A stretch of 64,000 nucleotides of DNA from assembly GCA_016650125.1 (NCBI GenBank), contig JAENWT010000016.1, positions 1 through 64,000 of the forward strand. The letters run 5' to 3'. The translations under genes were made by a program, and so were the position numbers. The notes beneath the pieces are model-generated. The model was not told the DNA's origin. It searched no databases and saw only the letters and a list, made by a program, of their open reading frames with translations. The stretch is from Thermoleophilia bacterium. GTDB taxonomy: Bacteria; Actinomycetota; Thermoleophilia; Solirubrobacterales; 70-9. Below are positions 17,972-25,998 of the stretch, in pieces; positions within the stretch are counted from its first letter, which is position 1; every line of letters starts with the position of its first letter.

Positions 17972-19545
17972 CCTGTGCCGGCGGCCGGCCCGGCCAGGTC
18001 CGGACCTCTTTCCAGCCTTGCCCGGCCTCCGGCTCCGGCACGATCAGCCTTGACCTGGGGCAGGCCCCGCAGGGCCAAAGCACGGTCACGGCCTGTGCTG
18101 AAGATGGCGTGGCCCAGCGCACCTGCAGTGCCGGCATCAACGTGCGGCGGGACTCGATCGCTCCGGTGATCGACGCGCCCGGCATGAAACTGACCCGGGG
18201 CGGCGGGCCGGGCTTCACGCTCAGCCTCGCCAACCCGGATGTATCGGGAATCGCCGCGGGCTCGGTCTCGCCGCAGGCCGGACTGACTTTCACGGTCGAG
18301 AAGCGGGTCGGATCCGAGTTCGAGAACGTGGTTGCTTCCCGGACCGTCGACGTCTCGGCGCAGGGTGCGGCCCCGGTGATTTTGGTTTCAGGTATCGGGC
18401 TCGAAGGCGATGGCCTCTACCGGGTCTGCGCCCGGCTGCGGGATGCGGCCGGCAACTCTCCGGCGGGTCTCGCCTGTACGAACCTGACCGTCGACGATGC
18501 CTTGCCCGATACGACGATCGTCTCCGGTCCGTCCTCGATGACCGGGGACCCGGTCGCCCCCTTCGTCTACACCTCGGACCGGCCGGCCGACTCTGGTTAC
18601 GAATGCCGCATCGACGACGGTGACTGGACCGGCTGTCCCCGGCCCTCGGCTGTCGATCCGTTCGAAGTGGTTTTGCCGAACGATGGCACCGCTGACGGCG
18701 AGCACGTCTTCGAGGTCCGCGCCTGGCTGCCGTCTGGCACCAGCGGTGGCGGACGGCGGGTCGACCCGACCCCGGCCGGGTGGCGCTGGACGCTAGACTC
18801 GACCCCGCCGGACACAGAGATCGTCTCCGGTCCGCCACCGGTGGCTTCGGAGAACGTCACTTTCACCTTCCGTTCGAACGAGCCGGGGACCTTCGAGTGC
18901 CAGATCGAGGGTGACACCTGGACCCCTTGCACCTCGCCGCGGAGTTACGTCGGTCTCGCGGCCGGCGATCATATTTTCCGCGTGCGGGCGATCGACCGGG
19001 TGGGTCTGGTCGACCCGACTCCGGCCGAGCGTGAGTTCACGGTTGTCCCGACCCCTCCGGTGGTCGAAGTCGTCGAGAAGCCGGTGCTCGTCCCCGTGCC
19101 ATCGCGAAAGTACTGCGCCTTGACCGGCTTCACGATCCGGCCGGTCTCCCACGGTATCCAGGCGACCATCAGCGCTTCGCGCTATTCCCGGTTCGTTCGG
19201 ATCCAGTTCTTCCGGGACACGCCGGCGGTCCGCCGGATCCTCGACCAGGGGACCTACCGGGAGCTGCGAATGCACACCCCGACCGGACCGGTCCTGACCC
19301 TGAAGCGCAAGGCGGTCCGCAACCAGCGCCGCGCCTATTCCTTCCCCGAGGTCAACCTGAGGACGATCCCCGAGTGGTACCGCTTCCGTGGTCAGAGCCT
19401 GATCGCGGTGCCGCGGGTCTCCAACGAGTGGAACCGCTGCGTGGTCCGTTACCGGCAGCAGCTGAAGCGAGACGTCACCGAGATTCCCCTGTGGAAGGGG
19501 CGCTGGGGCATCGATGGCCGCTACCGCCTGAAGCGCCAACCCTGA
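17968..19545 (+). CDS. 3' part of the frameshifted secreted Ig-like protein
   Basis: About 525 residues continuing the preceding frame without a signal peptide of its own. Successive Ig-like modules are marked by VRRDSIAPVIDAPG, NLTVDDALPDTTIVSGPSS, WTLDSTPPDTEIVSGPPP and a basic C-terminal domain with paired Cys. The TPPDT-I-SGP pattern is that of bacterial Ig-like repeats in exported adhesin-type proteins. A GTG at 17968 overlaps the upstream stop and could restart translation, but an exported beta protein without signal peptide would be of little use, which favours a single split gene. A strong terminator follows at 19555. Confidence 0.7.
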   Translation: MTCAGGRPGQVRTSFQPCPASGSGTISLDLGQAPQGQSTVTACAEDGVAQRTCSAGINVRRDSIAPVIDAPGMKLTRGGGPGFTLSLANPDVSGIAAGSVSPQAGLTFTVEKRVGSEFENVVASRTVDVSAQGAAPVILVSGIGLEGDGLYRVCARLRDAAGNSPAGLACTNLTVDDALPDTTIVSGPSSMTGDPVAPFVYTSDRPADSGYECRIDDGDWTGCPRPSAVDPFEVVLPNDGTADGEHVFEVRAWLPSGTSGGGRRVDPTPAGWRWTLDSTPPDTEIVSGPPPVASENVTFTFRSNEPGTFECQIEGDTWTPCTSPRSYVGLAAGDHIFRVRAIDRVGLVDPTPAEREFTVVPTPPVVEVVEKPVLVPVPSRKYCALTGFTIRPVSHGIQATISASRYSRFVRIQFFRDTPAVRRILDQGTYRELRMHTPTGPVLTLKRKAVRNQRRAYSFPEVNLRTIPEWYRFRGQSLIAVPRVSNEWNRCVVRYRQQLKRDVTEIPLWKGRWGIDGRYRLKRQP

Positions 19546-19554
19546 AAGGGAAAA

Positions 19555-19593
19555 TCACAGACCGGCCCGGCCAGAAGCCGGGCCGGTCTGTGA
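19555..19593. terminator. strong bidirectional stem-loop
   Basis: TCACAGACCGGCCCGG (19555-19570) pairs perfectly over 16 bp with 19578-19593 around a 7-nt loop. It lies 9 nt past the Ig-like stop and 9 nt past the stop of the small minus-strand gene, so it can end both converging transcripts. Confidence 0.85.
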
Positions 19594-19602
19594 GGCGGTG
19601 AC

Positions 19603-19737
19603 CTAGAGTCCGAAGACCCCGATCAGCACGGGTAGCGCAATCGCTGTCCCGGCGATACCACCGGCCACGTAGGCCAACACGGCGCTGACGCCGGTCGGTT
19701 CCACCACGGGGTTCACTACTTGTGAGTTCAGATCCAT
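19603..19737 (-). CDS. 44-residue membrane peptide under a c-di-AMP riboswitch
   Basis: A short gene starting ATG at 19737 with a near-ideal ribosome site (AAGGAGG, 19744-19750) 6 nt before it. The product begins MDLNSQVVNPVVEPTGVSAV and continues as a single hydrophobic segment (~19-44: glycine/alanine/valine rich, no charge), ending at the lipid-like tail VFGL. It is the only gene between the riboswitch and the terminator, so it must be what the riboswitch controls unless the RNA itself acts. I do not recognise a family. A small membrane regulator of an osmotic or cell-wall process would fit c-di-AMP control, but that is speculation. Confidence 0.75.
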   Translation of the reverse strand: MDLNSQVVNPVVEPTGVSAVLAYVAGGIAGTAIALPVLIGVFGL

Positions 19738-19751
19738 TTGGTACCTCCTTC

Positions 19752-19905
19752 TTCGTAAGGCCTACGGGGTTAGCTGACGGGCTCGCGCTGAAGAAGCTGC
19801 GCTACGGACAAAAGCTGTCCGATTCGCCCCCGGAATCCAACTGCAGGCGGATTCCAATGGGTCCCCCGATCCGGCACATGAAGAACCGGATTCGGCAGTG
19901 TCTGA
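19752..19905 (-). promoter_or_regulatory. cyclic di-AMP riboswitch (ydaO-yuaA type)
   Basis: Read on the minus strand, this stretch shows the conserved blocks of the ydaO c-di-AMP aptamer in order: GCCGAATCCGG (19896-19886), CGGGGGACCCA, GGGGGCGAATCGG, a variable hairpin, then GAGCCCGTCAGCTAACCCCG and TAGGC. Those blocks are known to form the two ligand pockets and the pseudoknot. The 3' end lies directly before the AAGGAGG ribosome site of the 44-residue gene, so control may act on translation or by early termination. In other actinobacteria such elements precede cell-wall hydrolase (rpf) and transport genes. Confidence 0.92.
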
Positions 19906-19966
19906 ACAAAATCGATACTAGAGAGTCGAAGTGCCATACATCCGACACACGTCACACAACTCCGGT

Positions 19967-20347
19967 TTATGGCCCGAACTTCTCGTTACACCTGACCAGG
20001 CGGTTGATGTTCTGGTTCGAGTTCTGAACGCATTTCAGGAGCCGCTGCTGATTGAAGCCCGCGACGTTCGTCTTGCCGTTGCTGGTGATCACGACCGACT
20101 TGGTCTTGCCCGGGTGGTTCGCCTGATTCAGGGCCTGGTTCATCTGCTTCATCGCGTTCTTGTACGACTCGTCGTTCTGAACGTTGAAGCTATCGGTGAT
20201 GTTGTTGCTGAAATCGCTGGCGCTCCTGATGCCGACCTCGGTCGTGTGCAGCACCGGTTTGATGATGAACAGGTAGACCAGCGCCAGAGTCGCGAACAGG
20301 ACCACCAGGCGGACTACGGTGTTCACAAGCGTTCCCCCGAAGTTCAT
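19967..20347 (-). CDS. small membrane-anchored protein of unknown function
   Basis: 126 residues: one N-terminal transmembrane helix (~8-30, VVRLVVLFATLALVYLFIIK), then an outward or inward soluble part rich in Asn, Gln and Lys with two Cys near the end (CVQNSN, RCNEKF) that could form a disulfide if outside. No family is recognised. It is divergent from the acyl-CoA dehydrogenase gene, with only 49 nt between starts, and its transcript would lead into the riboswitch region. Asparagine/glutamine richness is unlike the neighbouring enzymes. Confidence 0.6.
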   Translation of the reverse strand: MNFGGTLVNTVVRLVVLFATLALVYLFIIKPVLHTTEVGIRSASDFSNNITDSFNVQNDESYKNAMKQMNQALNQANHPGKTKSVVITSNGKTNVAGFNQQRLLKCVQNSNQNINRLVRCNEKFGP

Positions 20348-20396
20348 GGCCGTAACCCTACCGTCCCGTTCTGTCGGCGGTCATAATGGGTTCAAG

Positions 20397-21554
20397 GTGA
20401 AACCAGACGACTTTCTCGAAATAGACCGGCTGCTCTCCGACGAAGACCGACTGATCAAGGAGACGGTCGCCCGCTACGTCAACGAGAAGTACCTGCCCGG
20501 CGTCAACGAGCACTTCGAGCAGGGCACCTTCGACACTTCGGTGCCGAAGGCTCTCGGTGACCTCAACGTGCTCGGCATGCACCTCGAGGGCTACGGCTGT
20601 GCCGGGTCCAGCGCCATCGCTTACGGCATCGCCTGCATGGAGCTCGATGCCGGCGACAGCTCCCTGCGCTCGTTCTGCTCGGTTCAGGGATCTCTGGCGA
20701 TGTTCGCGATCTGGAAGTGGGGCAGCGAAGAGCAGAAAGAGAACTGGCTGCCGGACATGGCCGCCGGCCGGAAGATCGGCTGCTTCGGCCTGACCGAGCC
20801 CGATTCCGGCTCCGATCCGTCCAGCATGCGGACCAATGCGAGGCGTGACGGTGACGACTGGATCCTGAACGGCGCCAAGATGTGGATCACCTCGGGCTCG
20901 ATCAGCGACGTCGCCGTCGTCTGGGCCCGCACGGACGATGGCGTTCAGGGCTTCCTGGTCGAACCGGGGATGGAGGGCTTTACACGCCCCGACATGCACG
21001 GCAAGCTTTCTTTGCGTGCCTCGGTCACCTCCGAGCTGATCTTCGATGACGTGTCAGTCCCCGATTCAAACCGCTTGCCGGGGGTCCAGTCGCTGCGCGG
21101 ACCGCTCAGCTGTCTCAACGAGGCCCGTTACGGGATCGTCTGGGGGGTGGTCGGTGTCGCCCGCGCCTGCTTCGAAGCCGCGCTCGGCTACTCGCTGACC
21201 CGCGAGCAGTTCGGCAAGCCGATCGCTTCTTTCCAGCTGACCCAGGCCAAGCTTGCCGACATGGCGGCCGGGGTCAACCAGGGGTATCTGTTGGCGCTCC
21301 GGCTGGGGCAGCTCAAGGACGAAGGCGAGCTCACCACCGAGCAGATCAGCATGGGCAAGCGCCAGAACGTGCGCATGGCCAGGGAGGTCGCTTCAACCGC
21401 CCGGGGCGTTCTGGGAGCCAACGGCGTCACCCTCGAATACCCGGTGATGCGTCACGCGAACAACCTCGAGTCGGTCTTCACCTACGAAGGCACGGACGAG
21501 ATCCACACGCTTTCCGTAGGCAAGGCGCTCACCGGAATCTCCGCTTTCACCTAG
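20397..21554 (+). CDS. acyl-CoA dehydrogenase, glutaryl-CoA dehydrogenase-like
   Basis: 385 residues with the FAD-dependent acyl-CoA dehydrogenase fold: FGLTEPDSGSDPSSMRT and WITSGSISDVAVVWA for flavin and substrate contacts, LTREQFGKPIASFQLTQAKL in the C-terminal helical domain, and YEGTDEIHTL with the catalytic Glu. Early YGIACMELDAGDSSLRS resembles glutaryl-CoA dehydrogenases, which oxidise and decarboxylate glutaryl-CoA, but simple acyl-CoA oxidation is equally possible. The GTG at 20397 is preferred since it matches the usual family N-terminus (VKPDDFLEIDRLL); the frame is open further upstream. It feeds electrons to ETF. Confidence 0.88.
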   Translation: MKPDDFLEIDRLLSDEDRLIKETVARYVNEKYLPGVNEHFEQGTFDTSVPKALGDLNVLGMHLEGYGCAGSSAIAYGIACMELDAGDSSLRSFCSVQGSLAMFAIWKWGSEEQKENWLPDMAAGRKIGCFGLTEPDSGSDPSSMRTNARRDGDDWILNGAKMWITSGSISDVAVVWARTDDGVQGFLVEPGMEGFTRPDMHGKLSLRASVTSELIFDDVSVPDSNRLPGVQSLRGPLSCLNEARYGIVWGVVGVARACFEAALGYSLTREQFGKPIASFQLTQAKLADMAAGVNQGYLLALRLGQLKDEGELTTEQISMGKRQNVRMAREVASTARGVLGANGVTLEYPVMRHANNLESVFTYEGTDEIHTLSVGKALTGISAFT

Positions 21555-21596
21555 CCGGTATCCCTGCCCCAGCCTGTAAATTGCAGGACAACAATG

Positions 21597-21617
21597 TAGT
21601 GGGTAGAATAACCACTA
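21597..21617. promoter_or_regulatory. inverted repeat and -10 box at the start of the nucleotidyltransferase module
   Basis: TAGTGG (21597-21602), nine bases, CCACTA (21612-21617). The spacer holds TAGAAT (21604-21609), a good -10 hexamer, 7 nt before the ATG at 21617. The transcript would be nearly leaderless and the palindrome is well placed as an autoregulatory operator. Confidence 0.5.
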
Positions 21618-22096
21618 TGGCTTTTGTTGTTTCAAAACCCAATGGAACCTGGGAAGTACGCGAATCCCGGCGGTCACCGGCCGGACCGAGAAGCAGGACG
21701 CTCGCGACCTTCCATGAGTTCACTCCTGAGATCGCCGACCAGGTTGCCGACAGGAGTTCGAAGCCAGTCGACAACGACGACATTCGAAGCAAGGTCGTCC
21801 GGGCCGGCGCTCCGGTCAGAGATTCCGAAGTTGAACACGCGGCCAAGACGCTCTTGCGGCAGATGTCGCTCGGCCAAAAGCCACGACGGGCATTGGCGCG
21901 ACTGATTGCCGACAGTCTTCCTGAGGTTCGCGGCTCCACCGTCAGCCATGAGGCGGAACGGATGAAGCTCTGGGTCGGCGCATCGATGGGTGAGCGCAGT
22001 GAGGCATTGATCGACTTGCTTGGACTCGGTGATGCGCTGCCGCCCGTGAAGCGTCGGGACGCGACGATATTTCCCAGGATTGAGTCAAGTGGCTGA
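21617..22096 (+). CDS. unknown protein, putative antitoxin partner of the following nucleotidyltransferase
   Basis: 159 residues, charged, no membrane segment. It begins MAFVVSKPNGTWEVRES, with a helical middle rich in Arg/Ala (about 80-125). No family is recognised. The next gene starts inside its end (GTG at 22089, stop 22094-22096), and the module is preceded by a palindrome overlapping the -10, the layout of toxin-antitoxin operons in which the first gene encodes the antitoxin and repressor. The role is inferred only from this context. The ATG at 21617 is favoured because the -10 lies just before it. Confidence 0.6.
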   Translation: MAFVVSKPNGTWEVRESRRSPAGPRSRTLATFHEFTPEIADQVADRSSKPVDNDDIRSKVVRAGAPVRDSEVEHAAKTLLRQMSLGQKPRRALARLIADSLPEVRGSTVSHEAERMKLWVGASMGERSEALIDLLGLGDALPPVKRRDATIFPRIESSG

Positions 22097-22649
22097 TGCT
22101 CCCGAACCGACTTTGGTCCAGAAGGTGTCCCTGGCTCATCAGGCGCTGAAGGACGCGGGGATCAAGCACGCCTTTGGAGGTGCCCTCGCCCTTGCGTACT
22201 ACGGCGAGCCTCGCGTTACCATCGATATCGACCTGAACGTCTTCGTCGGGGTCGATCAGATCGAAATGGTCCTTGCCGCGTTTGCACCCCTGGGAGCCGA
22301 CGAAAAGGTGGACCGGGCTTCGGCAGAGAGGGACGAGCAGGTTCGAATCTGGTGGGGTCGAAACCCCGTTGATCTCTTCTTTTCGTATGACCCGTTCCAC
22401 GATGCGATGGAGGAGGCAGCCCGGTGGGTCACTTTTGACGAAGGGAAGATTCCAATCCTTTCGCCAGAGCATTTGATCGTCTGCAAGGTGGTTTTCGACC
22501 GACCCAAGGACTGGGTGGATATCGAGCAGATGCTTCTCGGGGAGGCGATTCTCGACGAGAGCGAGATCTCCGGATGGCTGAAACGAATCCTCGTGGCCGA
22601 TGACTCCCGGCTGACGAGGATGATCGAACTCTGGAAGCGAGTCAGGTAG
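22089..22649 (+). CDS. minimal nucleotidyltransferase (AbiEii/MNT-like), putative toxin
   Basis: About 186 residues. FGGALALAYYGEPR followed by TIDIDLNVFV gives the G-[GS]...D-x-D core of the DNA-polymerase-beta-like nucleotidyltransferase fold, with a third acidic residue likely in NPVDLFFSYD. Toxins of this class (AbiEii, MenT) add nucleotides to tRNA or modify proteins, and pair with an antitoxin gene just upstream, as here. The GTG at 22089 has AGGA 10 nt before it; a TTG at 22080 is an alternative. A housekeeping nucleotidyltransferase is possible but less likely given the operon form. Confidence 0.72.
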   Translation: MADAPEPTLVQKVSLAHQALKDAGIKHAFGGALALAYYGEPRVTIDIDLNVFVGVDQIEMVLAAFAPLGADEKVDRASAERDEQVRIWWGRNPVDLFFSYDPFHDAMEEAARWVTFDEGKIPILSPEHLIVCKVVFDRPKDWVDIEQMLLGEAILDESEISGWLKRILVADDSRLTRMIELWKRVR

Positions 22650-22672
22650 CCGACCGGTGGCCGACCGCTCTG

Positions 22673-22687
22673 GGCCCCTCTGGGGCC
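22673..22687. terminator. short GC hairpin between convergent genes
   Basis: GGCCCC (22673-22678), TCT, GGGGCC (22682-22687), between the nucleotidyltransferase and the minus-strand GH26-like gene. Six base pairs; weak evidence. Confidence 0.35.
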
Positions 22688-22691
22688 TGGC

Positions 22692-23756
22692 CTACCTCGG
22701 GTACTTTTTCGCGAAGCGAGGGAAGTCCGGGCTGTCGAGGTGCCTCTTCAGGGTCTTGCGGCCCTTCGGGAAGTTCTGGATGCGGAAGGCGTTCGAGGTG
22801 CCGAAGTCCTGGTAATAGATCAGCATGTCCACTTTTTTGCGGTTGCGCTGGAACTTGAAGATGCGCTTGACGAAGCCCGGCCCGTCAGTGCCCCAGAGGC
22901 CCCATTCGGTCAGTGCCATCGGCTTGTTCTTGCCGAGTGACCACTTCGCGTAGAACTTCCTGAGGTCGTCCCAGTTGTTGTACTTGTTGTAGAAGTCGGT
23001 GCCGACCCAGTCGACCCAATCCTTGCCCGGCCAGTAATGCCCGGGGGTGTTGTTCGAGATGGTCGGTGACCCGGCGGGCAACGGGCTCCAGACGAAGGCG
23101 ACCGGCGCGGTCGGCAAGCGGCGCGGCAGCTTGCCCTTCTTGCGCCGCTTCTGGACCTTGGGCAGGCCGATCTTGTGGAGGTCGTGGTTGATCGTGCCGC
23201 GCTTCTCGCCGCCCTTGACGATGATCGCGATCCGGCGGAAGGCCTGCTTGTACCAGTTGAAGGCGTAAGAGCCGCCGCGCACGTTGCCCGAGCAGTCGAC
23301 GCCGGCGTAGGCATTCAGGCACCGGTTCGGTTCGCCGAGCGGGCGGATGTAAGCGCGGATCTTCTTGCGGTCGAGCGACCGGTTGAGCCGAAGCAGGTAG
23401 TCGTCGCCGCGGCCCTTGGCGATCTGGCGCGGTGTGATCAGCTCGGTGCCGTCGTCGGCACGGGTCGTGATGTGGAGCATCGGCCGGGCCCGCACGGCCT
23501 TCCAGCGCGGCATCGCCAGATGAAGGCTGTTGCCCCAGGGGTGGAAGGTCTGGATCACCGCGGGATGCTTGCCGACCGACCGCGCGAAGTCACGGAAGTC
23601 GCTGGCTTCGCCGGTGTCGGTGACCCCGAAATAGGTCTTGTTGCCGGGCGGTGTGAGGCTCTTGGCCCCCGAGTTCGTAGGCGCCAGCAACAGGACCAGG
23701 AGGGTCATGCAGAGCAGTGAAGGAAGCGAGAATTTGAAGAATCGGGCTAGGGGCAT
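22692..23756 (-). CDS. secreted GH26-like glycoside hydrolase, paralogue of 9961-11010
   Basis: 354 residues from the ATG at 23756, with a signal peptide (~5-30). It shares almost every landmark with the copy at 10-11 kb: QTFHPWGNSLHLA, IRPLGEPNRCLNAY (acid/base Glu142), FVWSPLPAGSP, HYWPGKDWVDWVGTDFY and MALTEWG (nucleophile Glu284). Both carry the GEPNR variant instead of HE-x-N-G, so the change is a subfamily trait rather than damage. Glycan substrate unknown, mannan-type backbones being the family norm. A basic patch (KVQKRRKKGKLPRR) near 200 is peculiar to this copy. Confidence 0.72.
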   Translation of the reverse strand: MPLARFFKFSLPSLLCMTLLVLLLAPTNSGAKSLTPPGNKTYFGVTDTGEASDFRDFARSVGKHPAVIQTFHPWGNSLHLAMPRWKAVRARPMLHITTRADDGTELITPRQIAKGRGDDYLLRLNRSLDRKKIRAYIRPLGEPNRCLNAYAGVDCSGNVRGGSYAFNWYKQAFRRIAIIVKGGEKRGTINHDLHKIGLPKVQKRRKKGKLPRRLPTAPVAFVWSPLPAGSPTISNNTPGHYWPGKDWVDWVGTDFYNKYNNWDDLRKFYAKWSLGKNKPMALTEWGLWGTDGPGFVKRIFKFQRNRKKVDMLIYYQDFGTSNAFRIQNFPKGRKTLKRHLDSPDFPRFAKKYPR

Positions 23757-24023
23757 CACTTGAGGCAACCGCCGAAACGGCCGACTGTTGCGCTACGTCG
23801 AGGATAGGTAACCCCTTGATCGGACCCGGCACCACCGCTGAGGATGCAAGATGTCGTACATCCGGCAGGTTTCCGAACGGCGTCGGCTTGCCTTTCCCCG
23901 GCAGTTCCGGAGCGCTAAGTTTTCCCTACTGAACGCGCGACCAGAAGGCGAAGCTGCTCGGCTGAGGGGCCGCCGGAAGCTGTTCCCGGATTGCCGGCCC
24001 GGGCGGGTCGGCAATATATGGGT

Positions 24024-24350
24024 ATGGAGCCGCTCACCGAAACAGAATTCGAGGCGATGGTCGCCGACGCGATCGACAACCTGCCGGACCAGTTCCGGGA
24101 GGCGATCGAGAAGGTGCCGGTCGTGATCTCCGATCTCGGCCGGGACCATCACGCCTACGGCATGTATTACGGCGACGGCATCGCCCGCGACAACTACGAA
24201 GACCGCATCGTGATCTACCGCGACACGCTGACCCGCGACTTCGGCCATGACCGTGACCTGCTCGCGGCCCAGGTCGAGCGCACGGTGCGCCACGAGCTCG
24301 GCCATCACCTCGGCTTCAAGGAAACCGGCGTGCGGGACCTCGGCCTCTGA
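24024..24350 (+). CDS. minimal zinc metallopeptidase family protein (HExxH)
   Basis: 108 residues beginning MEPLTETEFEAMVADAIDNLP. Near the C-terminus RHELGHHLGF supplies HExxH plus a following His, and RIVIYRDTLTRDF precedes it, as in the small actinobacterial zincin-like family (formerly DUF1025). These proteins are short, without signal peptide, and their substrates are not established to my knowledge. ATG 24024 and 24018 (MGM) are equally supported by the sequence. No ribosome site is visible, and the TATATG nearby suggests a leaderless message. Confidence 0.85.
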   Translation: MEPLTETEFEAMVADAIDNLPDQFREAIEKVPVVISDLGRDHHAYGMYYGDGIARDNYEDRIVIYRDTLTRDFGHDRDLLAAQVERTVRHELGHHLGFKETGVRDLGL

Positions 24351-24370
24351 GCCCTGTGTAGGGTCAGGCC

Positions 24371-24829
24371 ATGTCCACAGCAACGCTGAATACAAACACC
24401 GGGACCATCAAGGTCGAGTTCTTTGACGAGGACGCGCCGAAGACGGTCGAGAACTTCCGCAAGCTTTCCGCCGACGGCTTCTACGACGGCCTGATCTTCC
24501 ACCGTGTCATCAAGGACTTCATGGTCCAGGGCGGCTGCCCGACGGGTACGGGAACCGGAGATGCCGGCTACAAGTTCGACGACGAGTTCAACGACCACAA
24601 GATCGTGCGCGGTGCGCTCGCCATGGCCAACGCCGGCCCCAATACCAACGGCTCACAGTTCTTCATCGTCACCACCCCCGCCGCCGATTGGCTCGATGGC
24701 AAGCACACAGTCTTCGGTGAGATCACCGAAGGCATGGACGTGGTCGACACGATCGAGGCCTCGGACACCGACGGCCGCGACAAGCCGGTCGAGCCGAAGA
24801 TCATCGAAAGCGTCACGCTCAGCGACTAG
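24371..24829 (+). CDS. ppiA: cyclophilin-type peptidyl-prolyl cis-trans isomerase
   Basis: 152 residues, cytoplasmic (no signal). Motifs: [13 protein letters not shown] (catalytic Arg and Phe), [22 protein letters not shown]. It speeds prolyl isomerisation during folding. It closely follows the small metallopeptidase (20 nt) and its last codons overlap tail to tail by 4 nt with the minus-strand FMN oxidase gene. Confidence 0.95.
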   Translation: MSTATLNTNTGTIKVEFFDEDAPKTVENFRKLSADGFYDGLIFHRVIKDFMVQGGCPTGTGTGDAGYKFDDEFNDHKIVRGALAMANAGPNTNGSQFFIVTTPAADWLDGKHTVFGEITEGMDVVDTIEASDTDGRDKPVEPKIIESVTLSD

Positions 24830-25998
24830 GGGGCTTCGAACAGTGCTTCGCGGTTGAGTTCGGCTGGTGAATTGAACCCGGAGAGCGCCATCGCGAGGTC
24901 GAAGTCGGCGAGGGTGTGCCTGAGCACCTTCTCGACGCCGGCCTCGCCTTCGAGCGCCAGGCCCCAGATGTAAGGACGGCCGAGCAGCACCGCGTCAGCG
25001 CCCAGGGCGATCGCCTTGAGGATGTCCGAACCGGTGCGGATGCCGCTGTCGAAGAGGATCGGGATCTTGCCGTTGACCGCGTCGGCGACCACCGGCAGCG
25101 CGTCGAGACTGGCCACGGCGCCATCGACCTGACGACCGCCGTGGTTGGAGACGACGATACCGTCGACCCCGATCGAGATCGCCTCACGGGCGTCGTCGGG
25201 ATGCTGGATGCCTTTGATCAGGATCGGAAGTGAAGTGTGGTCTCGCAGCCAGTTGATCCGGTCCCAGGTCAGCGAAGGATTGACGTAACTCCCGATGTAG
25301 TGGCCGGTGGCCATGCCCGGATCCTCCTCCGGCGTCTTCTCGAGGCCGGCGCGGAAAGCCGGGTCGGAGAAGAAGTTGGCGACGCCGACCTGGTTGATGA
25401 ACGGCAGCCAGGCCTGCTGGAGGTCGCGCGTCTTCCAGCCGGGGATGAAGGTGTCGACCGTGATCACGATCGCCTTGTAGCCCGCGGCTTCGGCGCGGCG
25501 CACCATCGAGGCGGTGATCTCGTCGTCGTTGGTCCAGTAGAGCTGGAACCAGCGTTCGCCGTCACCGTTCGCGGCGGCGATGTCCTCGAGCGTCGTGTCG
25601 GCCGCGGTGCTGGTGATCCAGGGAAGGCCGACCCTGGCGGCGGCGCGGGCCGAGCCGCTCTCGCCGTCTTCGTGGGCCACGGTCTGGATGCCGATCGGCG
25701 CCAGCATCACGGGCGCGACCATCTTCGTGCCGAGGACCTCAGTCTCCATGTTGCGCTGGCTGACGTCGCGCAGCATGCGCGGCACGATCTGCCAGCGGTC
25801 GAAAGCCTCGCGGTTGTACCGGATCGTGTTCTCCGAGCCGGCGCCGGCCGCGATGTAGCCGGAGGAACGGTCCTCCATCGCCTCGGTGGCGGCAGCTTCG
25901 AGCGCGCCGGCCTCGAGCGGGATGCTCGGCAACTCATTGCCGAGTCCCTTGAAGTAGATCTCCTTGAACAGATCCCCGTGCTTCGGTTCCTGGCTCAC
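24826..25998 (-). CDS. FMN-dependent alpha-hydroxy-acid oxidase, lactate 2-monooxygenase-like
   Basis: 390 residues of the glycolate oxidase/lactate oxidase TIM-barrel family. Landmarks: [11 protein letters not shown] near the [39 protein letters not shown] (flavin Lys), [11 protein letters not shown] with the catalytic His and Arg, and [27 protein letters not shown] for the phosphate. The extended N-terminal part fits lactate 2-monooxygenase, which turns L-lactate into acetate, but an L-lactate oxidase or dehydrogenase cannot be excluded. The start overlaps the stop of the potassium-channel gene read in the same direction, so the two are cotranscribed. Confidence 0.88.
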   Translation of the reverse strand: MSQEPKHGDLFKEIYFKGLGNELPSIPLEAGALEAAATEAMEDRSSGYIAAGAGSENTIRYNREAFDRWQIVPRMLRDVSQRNMETEVLGTKMVAPVMLAPIGIQTVAHEDGESGSARAAARVGLPWITSTAADTTLEDIAAANGDGERWFQLYWTNDDEITASMVRRAEAAGYKAIVITVDTFIPGWKTRDLQQAWLPFINQVGVANFFSDPAFRAGLEKTPEEDPGMATGHYIGSYVNPSLTWDRINWLRDHTSLPILIKGIQHPDDAREAISIGVDGIVVSNHGGRQVDGAVASLDALPVVADAVNGKIPILFDSGIRTGSDILKAIALGADAVLLGRPYIWGLALEGEAGVEKVLRHTLADFDLAMALSGFNSPAELNREALFEAP

